DNA of 32,637 nt from Fimbriiglobus sp. (lineage in GTDB: Bacteria > Planctomycetota > Planctomycetia > Gemmatales > Gemmataceae): the NCBI GenBank assembly GCA_025352235.1, contig JANXTU010000508.1:1-32637 (forward strand), given 5' to 3'. Positions 7,845 through 15,759 of the stretch are shown in pieces. Position 1 is the first letter of the stretch. The number at the start of each line of letters is the position of its first letter. A program made the position numbers and the translations under genes. A model generated the notes under the pieces. It was not told the DNA's origin and searched no databases. It saw only the letters and a list, made by a program, of their open reading frames with translations.

Positions 7845-8966
7845 TCACGAAGGAAGCGCGGCCAGCAATCGATCGATCTCATCGGTGGTGTTGTACGCGT
7901 GCGGGCTGACCCGCAAACGCTCGGCCCGACTATTCACGATCACTCCGGCTTGCCGGCAGGCTTTCATCGCGACTTTTGAAGGTGTCGTCGGGTGCGTCAG
8001 CGCCACGATCCCGGACGGCGCGGTGCGGTCGCTAAATACTTGCCAGCCCCGGCTCGGGGCATGTTCGCAGAGGTAGTCCGTGAGTTCGAGAATCTTCGCC
8101 GCGATGGTCGCGTGGCCGACTTCCTCGAACAATTCCAAACTCGAACCGAGCGCGCTCAGTCCTGGCACGTTGAGCGCGCCGCCTTCCCAGCGGCCCGCGT
8201 GCGGCTTCATCCGGAAATCGTTGACGTGGTACTCGAACGGATTCACCACGCTGTGCGCCCCGACGCCGATGGGGTGCAATCGCTCGACCCATTCCCGGCG
8301 GATGTAGCCGAACCCGGCCCCTTCCGGTGCGAGCATCCACTTGTGCCCGTCAGCGGCGAGGGCGTCGATGCCGGACTTCTGCACGTCGATGGGGAAGGCC
8401 CCGAGGGCTTGGATCGCATCGACGAAAAAGAAAATCCCCCGGCTGCGGCAGAGGTCGCCGAGGCGGTCGAGATCGTTGCGGAAGCCGCTGGCGAATTCGA
8501 CGGCGCTGATGCTGAGCAGCCGCGTTCGCGGGGTGATCGCCGCGGCGATGTCGTCGATCTCGACGCGATTCCCCCGGCTCGGCACGGCGATCACTTCGAC
8601 CCCGCGACCGGCCAAGTTCATCCACGGGTAGAGGTTCGACGGATATTCCTCGGCCGGCAGCACGACGTTGTCGCCCGGTTGCCATGGGAACCCTTCGGCG
8701 ATCAGGCCGATGCCGACGGTTGTGTTCGGCACGAAGAGGATGTCGTCGGCACTCGGGGCGTTGATCAGCTTCGCCGCGAGACTGCGGACGTGCGCCAGAC
8801 GTTGGACCCACGTCAGGATCGTGGCGATGCCGTTGCGGGCGATCTCGTCGGCGTAGGCATTCATCGCAGCGACGGCGCGGAGCGGGATCGGAGCCACGGC
8901 CGCATGATCGAAGAACGCCCAGCGGTCGGTGATGGGAAATTCCGCCCGGAATCCGGCCCAATCCAT
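7845..8966 (-). CDS. class V aminotransferase / cysteine desulfurase-like PLP enzyme
   Basis: A 373-residue fold-type I PLP enzyme. The start region FPITDRWAFFDHAAVAPIP is typical for the isopenicillin N epimerase/SufS-like branch. PLP contacts include the Asp of FFVDAIQALG (about Asp183) and the Schiff-base lysine in ADGHKWMLAPEGAGF (about Lys209). The C-terminus contains GIVALTHP and an SPHAYNT segment. No obvious active-site cysteine loop of group I or II desulfurases stands out, so sulfur transfer is not proven; the family includes kynureninase-like and epimerase members. The ATG at 8966 with GGGGAAAT before it is preferred to an upstream in-frame ATG at 8999. It precedes coaD by 18 bases. 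Confidence 0.9.
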   Translation of the reverse strand: MDWAGFRAEFPITDRWAFFDHAAVAPIPLRAVAAMNAYADEIARNGIATILTWVQRLAHVRSLAAKLINAPSADDILFVPNTTVGIGLIAEGFPWQPGDNVVLPAEEYPSNLYPWMNLAGRGVEVIAVPSRGNRVEIDDIAAAITPRTRLLSISAVEFASGFRNDLDRLGDLCRSRGIFFFVDAIQALGAFPIDVQKSGIDALAADGHKWMLAPEGAGFGYIRREWVERLHPIGVGAHSVVNPFEYHVNDFRMKPHAGRWEGGALNVPGLSALGSSLELFEEVGHATIAAKILELTDYLCEHAPSRGWQVFSDRTAPSGIVALTHPTTPSKVAMKACRQAGVIVNSRAERLRVSPHAYNTTDEIDRLLAALPS

Positions 8967-9030
8967 GACGATTTCCCCGATTCGGATGCGGATCGCCAAT
9001 CTCAGGATAAACTAGGGAAGTTCCGGTTTA

Positions 9031-9073
9031 CGTCATTCCATCGGTTACCCACCCACCCTACCGTGGAATGACG
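9031..9073. repeat. 10-base perfect inverted repeat in a divergent intergenic region
   Basis: CGTCATTCCA at 9031-9040 and TGGAATGACG at 9064-9073 are exact reverse complements, separated by 23 bases. They lie in the 241-base spacer between the divergent aminotransferase and metalloprotease genes. It could be a paired operator or a hairpin in either leader; no protein partner can be named. Confidence 0.6.
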
Positions 9074-9207
9074 GCCGAATTTCGGAACGAGCTAGGCGGG
9101 ATAGGACTTGCATCGATTTCTCGATGTGCGCCTGAGATCGAAATCACTCGGATCAGACCGAATCGACCCGCCGGACACCGAACGCGAAGAACTGTGGAGC
9201 CCGACCC

Positions 9208-9993
9208 TTGTTTGGAAATGATCAGCCGACCGCGTTCGACCTCCGATTCCGCTTGGCCGGAATCCCCGTGCGCGTCACCCCGTGGTTCTGGATCGTCATG
9301 GCGCTGCTGGGGAGCAGTATCTACAGCAATGAAGGCCCGCTGTATCTCCTGCTCTGGGTCGCGTGCGGCTTCGTGTCGATCCTCGTCCACGAGATGGGGC
9401 ATGCCGTCGCGGCCAAGCTGTTCGGATCGCCGGTTTCGATTACGCTGATCGCCTTCGGCGGTATCGCACAGTATTCGCACCCGCCGCGCTCGGCCGTCAA
9501 GCGGATCGCGATTTCCCTGGCCGGGCCGGGGGCGGGTTTCGGTTTGCTCGGGATCGTCGTCGCGACGGCCTTGGCTTTGGATTGGAAAGCTCAAGGCGGT
9601 TACGTGCAGTCCGGGCTCGAATACCTTTTCATCATGAACCTCGTCTGGAACCTGTTCAACTTGTTGCCGATTTGGCCGCTCGATGGTGGGCAAGTCGGCC
9701 GGGAACTCTTCGCGCTGGCGAAGTTTCGCAACCCGGACGCCGCCATCCACACGCTGTCGCTGGGGATCGCGGGCACACTGGCCACCCTCGGCGTGCTGGC
9801 GCTCCTCCGGATCGGCATCCCCGCGAACGATGTCCCCTACTTGCGCACCGTGATCGTTTACCTGAGCCACAGCCCGATGCTGACCATTTGGATGGCGCTC
9901 TTCGCCTTCACGAATTACCAAATGCTGCAACAATCCAAGCGGCGCGGATACTACTACGAAGATGACGACACCCCGCCGTGGCGGCGGAATTGA
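9208..9993 (+). CDS. M50-family site-2 protease (membrane zinc metalloprotease)
   Basis: An intramembrane metalloprotease of 261 residues. The zinc motif HEMGH is at residues 61-65 inside a hydrophobic helix, and the third ligand is in NLLPIWPLDGG (residues 151-161). Further hydrophobic helices are near 25-40, 103-122 and 178-196. The sequence GIPVRVTPWFW near the N-terminus is typical for the rhomboid-unrelated M50 proteins of the SpoIVFB type. No PDZ or CBS domain is present. The start is a TTG at 9208, eight bases after a GGAG (9196-9199); no ATG or GTG fits the conserved N-terminus. Substrate is unknown; such enzymes often release membrane-bound regulators. Confidence 0.92.
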   Translation: MFGNDQPTAFDLRFRLAGIPVRVTPWFWIVMALLGSSIYSNEGPLYLLLWVACGFVSILVHEMGHAVAAKLFGSPVSITLIAFGGIAQYSHPPRSAVKRIAISLAGPGAGFGLLGIVVATALALDWKAQGGYVQSGLEYLFIMNLVWNLFNLLPIWPLDGGQVGRELFALAKFRNPDAAIHTLSLGIAGTLATLGVLALLRIGIPANDVPYLRTVIVYLSHSPMLTIWMALFAFTNYQMLQQSKRRGYYYEDDDTPPWRRN

Positions 9994-10151
9994 CGGTGAG
10001 GCCCGACACAATGGTTTCGGCGGAAACACTCCCACCCCTCCGCGAAATCATTTCTAAATTCGGGTAGAACCTAACTGCCGCAACGACTTACGTCCGAATT
10101 TTGCACCGACGGAGCCGGCTGAAACCATTTAAGTACCAACGGAGTTCCCCG

Positions 10152-11465
10152 ATGAAGTGGTGCCTCGCCTTGATCGCTTGCATGCTGGTGGCACAAGTCC
10201 GCGCCGAAGTCCCGAAGGAACTCGGCGAATTCATCGCCAAACCCGACAAGGCCTACGAATGGAAGTCGAAGGGGAAGATCGAAACTCCGGCGGGTGTCGT
10301 CTACGAACTGGCGATGACCTCGCAGAAGTGGCAGGACACGACGTGGACCCACGGCATCCAAATCTTCGTGCCGAAAGGGGCGAAACCGCAGGCGACGATG
10401 GTGCTGTACAACACCGGCGGGGCCCCGTCGCCGACGAATGCGTTCCTCGGTTTGGCGATTTCCGAACGCGTCAAAGCGCCGGTGGCGTTCGTGTACGGCA
10501 TCCCGAATCAGCCGATCTACGGCAAGAAGGAAGACGGGCTCATCGCCGAAACCTTCACCAAGTATCTCGCCACCGAAGACGCGAGTTGGCCGCTGCTATT
10601 CCCGATGGCCAAGAGCCTGATTCGGGCGATGGACACGCTGCAGGCCTTCGCCAAAGAGGAATGGAAATTCGACGTGATAGACTTCGTGGTGACGGGGGCC
10701 TCGAAGCGCGGCTGGACGAGTTGGTTAACGGCCGCGACCGGCGACAAACGCGTGAAGGCGATCATCCCGATGGTCATCGACACGCTGAACTTCAAAGAGC
10801 AAATGCCGAATCAAGTGAAGAGCTTCGGCAAATACAGCGAGCAAATCAATGACTATGTCGAACGCGGGTTGCTCGACCCGAAGAAGCCCGAGACGCCGAT
10901 CAGCAAGAAGCTCTGGGAGATGGTCGACCCGTACAGTTACCGGGAAAAACTGACGCTGCCCAAGGTCATCATCAACGGCACCAACGACCCGTACTGGGCT
11001 CAAGACGCGCTCAACTTTTATTGGGATGACCTCAAAGGGCCGAAGTGGATTTTGTACGTGCCGAACGCGGGGCACGGGTTGGAAGAGGTGCACGAGGGCA
11101 ACAAGAAAGACCGCGACCGGGTGCTGAATACCCTGTCGGCGGCGGCGCGCTGGTTCGTCGAAGACAAGACGCCGCCGGCGATGAGTTGGAAGCACGAAGG
11201 CGAGGACAAGCCGAAGTTCCGCGTCGACGGCAGCAAGGACGCCAAGGCCTACCGCCTTTGGACGGCGGACTCCGAGACCCGCGACTTCCGCAAGGCCAAG
11301 TGGGTGGGCAACGATTTGAAGTCCGATGGCGGGGCGTGGTCCGGGGTGCTCGAACGGCCCAAGGCCGGGTTCCGGGCGGTCTTCGCCGAATGCGAATACG
11401 ATCTCGACGGGTTGAAGTACAACCTCAGCACGCAGATTCGCATCCTCGAACCGGCGGCGAAATAA
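10152..11465 (+). CDS. PhoPQ-activated pathogenicity-related (PqaA-type) alpha/beta hydrolase, secreted
   Basis: The 437-residue protein begins MKWCLALIACMLVAQVRA, a signal peptide with an Ala-type cleavage site. The body shows GIQIFVPKGAKP, TMVLYNTGG, YGIPNQPIYG, and the nucleophile elbow VTGASKRGWTSWLTA (Ser about 184). It continues with IPMVIDTLNF, VINGTNDPYW and YVPNAGHGLEE (likely catalytic His). This order of motifs defines the PhoPQ_related family named after Salmonella PqaA. The natural substrate is unknown. The ATG at 10152 has ACGGAG upstream and starts the signal peptide; the longer frame from 10101 adds only a basic stretch. The hpnC gene begins with GTG right after its TAA, so the two are presumably cotranscribed. 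Confidence 0.93.
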   Translation: MKWCLALIACMLVAQVRAEVPKELGEFIAKPDKAYEWKSKGKIETPAGVVYELAMTSQKWQDTTWTHGIQIFVPKGAKPQATMVLYNTGGAPSPTNAFLGLAISERVKAPVAFVYGIPNQPIYGKKEDGLIAETFTKYLATEDASWPLLFPMAKSLIRAMDTLQAFAKEEWKFDVIDFVVTGASKRGWTSWLTAATGDKRVKAIIPMVIDTLNFKEQMPNQVKSFGKYSEQINDYVERGLLDPKKPETPISKKLWEMVDPYSYREKLTLPKVIINGTNDPYWAQDALNFYWDDLKGPKWILYVPNAGHGLEEVHEGNKKDRDRVLNTLSAAARWFVEDKTPPAMSWKHEGEDKPKFRVDGSKDAKAYRLWTADSETRDFRKAKWVGNDLKSDGGAWSGVLERPKAGFRAVFAECEYDLDGLKYNLSTQIRILEPAAK

Positions 11466-12557
11466 GTGCCGTGGGACTTCGCCGAGGAACTGCGGAAGTA
11501 CGGGCCGGGCTCCGGTGACACCGCAGTGTCACCGGGCGCGGCCCGTGCCTATTGCGCCGCAGTGACTCGCAGCCACTACGAGAACTTCACGGTCGCGTCG
11601 TGGCTGCTGCCCAAGGCGCTGGTTCCGCATTTCGAGGCCGTGTACGCGTACTGCCGCTGGGCCGACGACCTTGCCGACGAAACCGGCGGCGGGGAGGTGG
11701 CGCTGGATCTGTTGGGCTGGTGGCGACGGGGATTGCTGGACTGTTACGAGGAAGCCGGTTCCGATGTGGCGACACGTTTCTTAACGTGTCGGAGAAATGG
11801 TTCCGACACGTTGGGAAACGTGTCGCCACACAACACCCACCCGGTTTCCGTCGCGTTTCGCGACTCGGATGTGGCGGCACGTCTCCCAACGTGCCCGGAA
11901 GCTGGTTCCGATACGTTGGGAAACGTGTCGCCACACAACACCCACCCGGTGTTCGTCGCGCTCCGCGAGACGATTCGCACCTTCGCCATCCCGGCGAAGC
12001 CGTTCCTCGATCTGCTCGTCGCCTTCGAACAAGATCAGCGCGTCCCGAAGTACGATACCTTCGATCAACTGCTGGGGTATTGCCGGAACTCGGCGAATCC
12101 CGTCGGGCACCTCGTGCTGTACCTATTTGAAACCTTCGACGAAACGAAGGCCGCGCTGTCGGACGACATTTGCACCGGCCTGCAACTGGCGAACTTTTGG
12201 CAGGATGTCGCCCGCGATTTCGAGAAGGGGCGGATCTATTTGCCGCGGGAAGATCGGGAGCGCTTCGGTGTGACCGAAGATCAAATCCGCGGCAAAACGT
12301 TCGACGCCGCCTTCCGCGAGTTGATGGCGTTCGAAGTGCAACGGACTTGGACGTTCTTCGAGCGCGGTCGGGTACTGCTCCCACTCCTTCCCCGAAAAGC
12401 GCGCGTCGATGTCGAACTCTTCGCCCTCGGCGGGGAGGCGGTCCTCCGGGCCATCGAGAAACAGAATTGCGACGTGCTGACCAGCCGGCCGCGCATCGGT
12501 AAGTTCCGCAAAGCCCGGTTGCTGGGCCGGGCGCTGCTGGGTCAATTGTGGGGCTGA
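11466..12557 (+). CDS. hpnC: squalene synthase HpnC (hydroxysqualene synthase) with an in-frame repeat insertion
   Basis: HpnC is a trans-isoprenyl diphosphate synthase that makes hydroxysqualene from presqualene diphosphate on the way to hopanoids. Seen here are SHYENFTVASWLLPK, the first Asp-rich motif CRWADDLADE (about residues 63-72), DLLVAFEQDQ, GLQLANFWQDVARDFEKGRIYLP carrying the second Asp-rich motif, and the C-terminal SRPRIGKFRKARLLGRAL. Residues 100-169 are an extra segment made of two 35-residue copies derived from a palindromic DNA element. A normal HpnC would run from LLDCYEEA straight into HPVFVALRETIR. The GTG at 11466 follows the stop of the previous gene without a gap. Its last 16 bases overlap the 3' end of the convergent channel gene. 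The partners hpnD and hpnE are not in this window. Confidence 0.93.
   Translation: MPWDFAEELRKYGPGSGDTAVSPGAARAYCAAVTRSHYENFTVASWLLPKALVPHFEAVYAYCRWADDLADETGGGEVALDLLGWWRRGLLDCYEEAGSDVATRFLTCRRNGSDTLGNVSPHNTHPVSVAFRDSDVAARLPTCPEAGSDTLGNVSPHNTHPVFVALRETIRTFAIPAKPFLDLLVAFEQDQRVPKYDTFDQLLGYCRNSANPVGHLVLYLFETFDETKAALSDDICTGLQLANFWQDVARDFEKGRIYLPREDRERFGVTEDQIRGKTFDAAFRELMAFEVQRTWTFFERGRVLLPLLPRKARVDVELFALGGEAVLRAIEKQNCDVLTSRPRIGKFRKARLLGRALLGQLWG
11763..11972 (+). repeat. tandem 105-base repeat with nested palindrome inside hpnC
   Basis: Two copies (11763-11867 and 11868-11972) each begin GATGTGGCG and end in sequence coding HPV-VA-R. Period 105 is a multiple of three. In copy 1, bases 11765-11830 form a palindrome with about 30-base arms and two mismatches. 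Each arm holds its own palindrome, GACACGTTTC..AACGTGTC. The two copies differ at a number of positions, so the duplication is not brand new. The host codons for HPVFVALRE were duplicated with the element. Confidence 0.9.
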
Positions 12558-14449
12558 TGAATTCGCGCGCGGGCTTTCTCGCGGGTCACGCGCGCATGCA
12601 ATTCTTCCGCCTGCCCCCGGCTGAGCTGCTCGCCGATGGCGAACGGCTTCGCCGCCAACAAGGCCGCGGCCTCCTCGGCGGTGCAATTCCGGCTCGCCCG
12701 TAGAATCGGCGTGAGAGTCTCCCGCGCCGTCAGCGGAAAATCGTCGACGATCACCGAATAAATCTTTTCCGGCGCGGCGCGACGCACCAGGCGTTCGAGG
12801 TCGGGCAACTCCGTGATCACCGTCAAATGATCGCCCGGTTGCAAACGGTAGTTTTTCGGCACTCCCCCCTCCGCGAAGGCGGGATGCCCCGCGATGCCGA
12901 CCGGGAGGAAGCGGTAGTCGACCGTGAGTTCCTGCAACGGATGATCGACGAGGTCGACGTCGCCGGCTTGGACGACGACTTCGCAAATCGCCATCGTCTT
13001 GCCGCCGACGGTGAGGATCGATTGCACGCGGTCGCCGAGCAGCGCCGCGGCGAACGCCGGGGCGGCCAACGCCGGTGTCGACATCGCGTATTTCAACTCG
13101 GCCGCGTCGCGCATCGCCTCGGCGAAGTCGGGGTCGGCCAAGCGAACGACGACCCGCTGCTCCGCGTTCAACTCGCGGACCAACAGTGCGATTTCGAGGT
13201 TGGCCAATTCGGACGACGTCGCCGCGATGACGGCGCGGGCCCGGATCGCCCCGGCTTGCTTCAAAACCTCTTGCACGGTCGCATCGCCGACGAGCACGGC
13301 GGCGCCCATGCGGCGCACCGTAGAGACGAACGGGTTGTCGGCGTTGCGGTCGATGACAACGACTTGACAGTCGAGTTTCAAAAGGTGCTCGACGCAACGG
13401 AAGCCGATGTTCCCGAGGCCGCAGACGACGACGTGCCCCGCGTCCGGGATGCGGCGCATTTCGAACGCCCCGCCGAGTTTGGCCTTCAACAGGTAGTTGG
13501 TGAAGATGGCGGTGAAGGCCGCGATGAGGGCCGCGCCCAGAAGTTTGAGGACGCTGATGAAGATTTTGATCCCTTCGCCTTGACCGTCGCCGCGCAGGTC
13601 CGAGCCGGTCGCGACGACCGACACCGTACTGTAGAGCGAGTCGCCCCAACCGGAGGCGGTGCCGAATCGGAAGACGAGCGAACTCGCCAAGAGTACCGCG
13701 AATAAAGCGCCCGTAGCCACTTTCATCGCGAGGTCGATTTCGCCGAGCGTGCGCCGGGCCGTGCGGGCGAAGCGCCGCAGTTTCCCGGCCCACTGCACCG
13801 TGGAGGCGAAGGTACCCGACGCGGACGCGAGCAACTCGCCGACGGCTTTCGGGTCGCCGCAGACGACGAAGCGATCCCCGGCCGCGAGACGGCTGTCCGG
13901 TGGGATCGTTTGCGAAAGCACGAGGACGCGAAAGCGCCCGGCCGTATCCGCGAGGCGCTCCCCTTTCAGCGTGGAATCGGCGTCGACCGTGACTTCGGCG
14001 ACTTGCTGCGCGGCCTCGCCGATGGCGAATGCGGCCAGCGCCTCCCCGCTCACGGCGGTCAGGGCCATGAGGGGCGCCGTCAACGCCGAGACGGACAGGG
14101 CCACCGTGTTGCGCAGGGCCGCGCCGAGCCGCGGGATCAGATTTTGGTTGAACATCCGAACCACGATGCGAGCGTTCGGGTTCAACCGCCGGACGAGCAT
14201 GGCCGTCGATACATTGAGCAAATCGTCGCTGGTCACAATCAGAATGCCGGTCGCGGTCGCGGCCCCCGCTTTCTCCAAAAGATCGGCTTGCCGGCAGTCG
14301 CCTTGATAGAAGGTGACGCCCTTCAAGCGGGAATCGTCGGCCTTCGCTTTCAGGTCAATGACGGTGATCTCGGCCTGCGCGATCTTCAGCGAATCGAGGA
14401 CGCGCCAACCGACTTGGCCCAGGCCGCAGAGTAAGACCGTACGGGTCAT
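12542..14449 (-). CDS. TrkA/RCK-domain potassium-channel-like membrane protein
   Basis: A 635-residue protein with order RCK_N, RCK_C, two membrane helices, RCK_N, RCK_C. The first Rossmann motif is VLLCGLGQVGWRV (about 5-17). Membrane helices lie near 243-262 and 293-320, with a pore-like stretch GWGDSLYSTVSVVATGSDL (268-285). The second Rossmann motif is VVVCGLGNIGFRC (340-352), and the second RCK_C ends in GDHLTVITE. The domains bind NAD(H) or nucleotides and gate ion flow at the inner membrane. The canonical TVGYG filter is not present; TGSDL stands in its place, so ion selectivity is uncertain. The ATG at 14449 leads directly into the Rossmann fold. Its 3' end overlaps hpnC by 16 bases on the opposite strand. 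Confidence 0.88.
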   Translation of the reverse strand: MTRTVLLCGLGQVGWRVLDSLKIAQAEITVIDLKAKADDSRLKGVTFYQGDCRQADLLEKAGAATATGILIVTSDDLLNVSTAMLVRRLNPNARIVVRMFNQNLIPRLGAALRNTVALSVSALTAPLMALTAVSGEALAAFAIGEAAQQVAEVTVDADSTLKGERLADTAGRFRVLVLSQTIPPDSRLAAGDRFVVCGDPKAVGELLASASGTFASTVQWAGKLRRFARTARRTLGEIDLAMKVATGALFAVLLASSLVFRFGTASGWGDSLYSTVSVVATGSDLRGDGQGEGIKIFISVLKLLGAALIAAFTAIFTNYLLKAKLGGAFEMRRIPDAGHVVVCGLGNIGFRCVEHLLKLDCQVVVIDRNADNPFVSTVRRMGAAVLVGDATVQEVLKQAGAIRARAVIAATSSELANLEIALLVRELNAEQRVVVRLADPDFAEAMRDAAELKYAMSTPALAAPAFAAALLGDRVQSILTVGGKTMAICEVVVQAGDVDLVDHPLQELTVDYRFLPVGIAGHPAFAEGGVPKNYRLQPGDHLTVITELPDLERLVRRAAPEKIYSVIVDDFPLTARETLTPILRASRNCTAEEAAALLAAKPFAIGEQLSRGQAEELHARVTREKARARIHQPHN

Positions 14450-14537
14450 CGGCGAATCTCCATTGCGTGCGGCCGCGGTGCATTCGGATAATCAACGCAA
14501 CTGTCGGTGCCCGACAAGCCATTCGGAAAGACCGGCC

Positions 14538-14849
14538 ATGGATTTGGACGACAAAGTTTGCCTCTGCTTCCGAGTCACGAAGCGGAAGCTCGTGAACTTT
14601 CTGCGACGGGAGTTGCCGCGCGTGCCGAGCCAATTGTCCGAGTGCGGCGGCGCCGGCACGGGGTGCGGCTGGTGCATCCCCTTTTTAAAGCAACTGTACC
14701 GACAAGAAATGACCATAGCCATCGATCCCAGTTTTTCGGCTCTAACGGCGGCGGAATACGCGCGCCAGCGTGCGGATTACATCCGGGTCGAAAAAAAAGT
14801 TCCGCCGCCGGGGGCCGAGCCACTGCCGGACGATGCGAATCCCACTTGA
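14538..14849 (+). CDS. BFD-like [2Fe-2S]-binding protein
   Basis: A 103-residue protein whose N-terminal half carries Cys8, Cys10, Cys43 and Cys46 in the pattern CLC...GTGCGWC. This is the signature of the bacterioferritin-associated-ferredoxin-like (BFD) [2Fe-2S] domain; Cys36 is an additional cysteine. The C-terminal half is a helical, charged tail with AAEYARQRADYIR. Such domains donate electrons to bacterioferritin or sit in nitrite reductase and related enzymes; which partner applies here is not visible. The ATG at 14538 follows GGAAAG at a good distance. It is divergent from the channel gene and stands alone before the pilus locus. Confidence 0.88.
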   Translation: MDLDDKVCLCFRVTKRKLVNFLRRELPRVPSQLSECGGAGTGCGWCIPFLKQLYRQEMTIAIDPSFSALTAAEYARQRADYIRVEKKVPPPGAEPLPDDANPT

Positions 14850-15169
14850 AGATTGCGCCGGAATGGCACAGATTTCCGCCCGGGTCGCAGCGGCGCGCAA
14901 ACCCGGAGACACGAAATCGCACCTTGTCGGGAATCGGGGCGCGACCTTGTGCCGGATGGGGGAACTCTGCGGATTCTCCGTTTGACGCCCGGCGAATGGC
15001 GATCTAGATTTCCGGCGTAGATGATCGCCAGTTGGTTCGGTACGGGATCGACGCAGCCGCCCAGTTCCGCCGCCGCGATGCGGGGGAGCGAACCTAGCCC
15101 GGGCACCAAGGTGGTTGCTTCGCCGCCGCAAACGAACCGCTGAGCCATCGTCGCTACGGAGAAACGACC
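14850..15169 (+). other. non-coding spacer and leader of the Tad locus
   Basis: No reading frame with coding character is visible in these 320 bases. The segment holds a good promoter (14982-15010) and then about 150 bases of probable leader before the first pilin gene. GGAG followed by AAACGACC gives the ribosome-binding site of that gene. I see no recognisable riboswitch. Confidence 0.6.
14982..15010 (+). promoter_or_regulatory. sigma-70-type promoter of the flp/tad locus
   Basis: A -35 box TTGACG (14982-14987) and a -10 box TAGATT (15005-15010) are separated by 17 bases. Transcription would begin near 15017, leaving a leader of about 150 bases before the first flp gene. No comparably clear promoter was found between here and 24824. 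Activity is inferred. Confidence 0.65.
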
Positions 15170-15358
15170 ATGGTACGCACGGCGGTACGCCGCGCTGTCC
15201 ACTTCCTTAAACGGGAAGACGGACCGACCGCGGTGGAATACGCCGTCATACTCGCCCTGATCGTGGTGGTGTGCGTTGTCGCCATCAGCACGGTGGGGCA
15301 AAATACGACGGCGATTTACAACAACGACATCTTGAAGTCCGGACTCAAACCCTCGTGA
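15170..15358 (+). CDS. flp: Flp family type IVb pilin (copy 1)
   Basis: A 62-residue prepilin, the structural subunit of the Flp/Tad adhesive pilus. The basic leader is cut after Gly18 in REDG/PTAVEYAV. The processed protein has Glu at +5 and Tyr at +6, the Flp hallmark, followed by the hydrophobic assembly helix AVILALIVVVCVVAI. The C-terminus is short, as usual for Flp. The processing enzyme is presumably the TadV homologue downstream. A second, closely similar pilin follows after 95 bases. GGAGAAACGACC precedes the ATG. Confidence 0.95.
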   Translation: MVRTAVRRAVHFLKREDGPTAVEYAVILALIVVVCVVAISTVGQNTTAIYNNDILKSGLKPS

Positions 15359-15388
15359 CCCTTTCGGTCGCGGGTTGATCGTACACGG

Positions 15389-15430
15389 CTCCGGGCCTTT
15401 GGCCCGAGTTCCGTTCGGCGGCTGTTTTTT
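15389..15430 (+). terminator. hairpin plus distant U-run between the two pilin genes
   Basis: CGGGCC (15392-15397) pairs with GGCCCG (15401-15406) across a TTT loop. A run of six T follows only at 15425-15430, too far for a classical intrinsic terminator. It may act as a 3' stabiliser or weak attenuator. Confidence 0.4.
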
Positions 15431-15453
15431 CACAACCTTTCGAGGCCAGATCC

Positions 15454-15633
15454 ATGCGTTCCATGACCAAGTCCATCGTCAAATTCCTGAAGCGTGAAGA
15501 TGGCCCGACCGCGGTCGAATACGCCGTCATGCTCGCCCTGATCGTGGTGGTGTGCATCGCCGCCATCACCGCCATCGGCGGCGCGTCGAACCAGACCTTC
15601 AGCCAAGTCGGCTCGGCCATCAAGCCGAGCTGA
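15454..15633 (+). CDS. flp: Flp family type IVb pilin (copy 2)
   Basis: A 59-residue prepilin, clearly a duplicate of the preceding one. It shares KREDGPTAVEYAV and LALIVVVC, with cleavage expected after Gly17, Glu at +5 and Tyr at +6. It differs in the leader (MRSMTKSIVKFL) and in the tail (GGASNQTFSQVGSAIKPS versus the copy 1 tail ending LKSGLKPS). CGAGGCCAGATCC before the ATG contains the ribosome-binding site. A strong terminator follows, so this pilin is probably the last gene of an abundant short transcript. Copy 2 looks closer to the common Flp form and may be the major subunit; this is a guess. Confidence 0.95.
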   Translation: MRSMTKSIVKFLKREDGPTAVEYAVMLALIVVVCIAAITAIGGASNQTFSQVGSAIKPS

Positions 15634-15672
15634 ATGGGGCCGACCGGGATTTCGCCGGTCTAGCAACGAACC

Positions 15673-15710
15673 AGAAGCCGGGCCATTTTTGGCCCGGCTT
15701 CTTTCGTTTT
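15673..15710 (+). terminator. intrinsic terminator after the pilin genes
   Basis: AGAAGCCGGGCC (15673-15684) pairs perfectly with GGCCCGGCTTCT (15691-15702) over a six-base loop, followed by T-rich TTCGTTTT. It would end most transcripts after the two pilins and let a fraction continue into the assembly genes, giving much more pilin than machinery. Confidence 0.88.
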
Positions 15711-15759
15711 CGCGTTCTAAGTTTCGGCACAGGCTACCCCCTCCGAGGAAGTTCCGCCC

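Noticed and set aside
11763-11972. Two repeats considered as a CRISPR-like array
   Set aside because: There are only two directly adjacent 105-base copies without spacers, inside a coding sequence; no cas genes are near.
12123-13793. A 556-codon open frame on the minus strand over the channel gene
   Set aside because: It is in another frame of the RCK protein gene on the same strand; its Arg-rich composition is that of an out-of-frame reading.
14868-14883. TGGCAC followed by a pyrimidine-rich stretch as a sigma-54 promoter
   Set aside because: The required GC of the -12 element at the right spacing is missing, and a better sigma-70-type promoter lies downstream.
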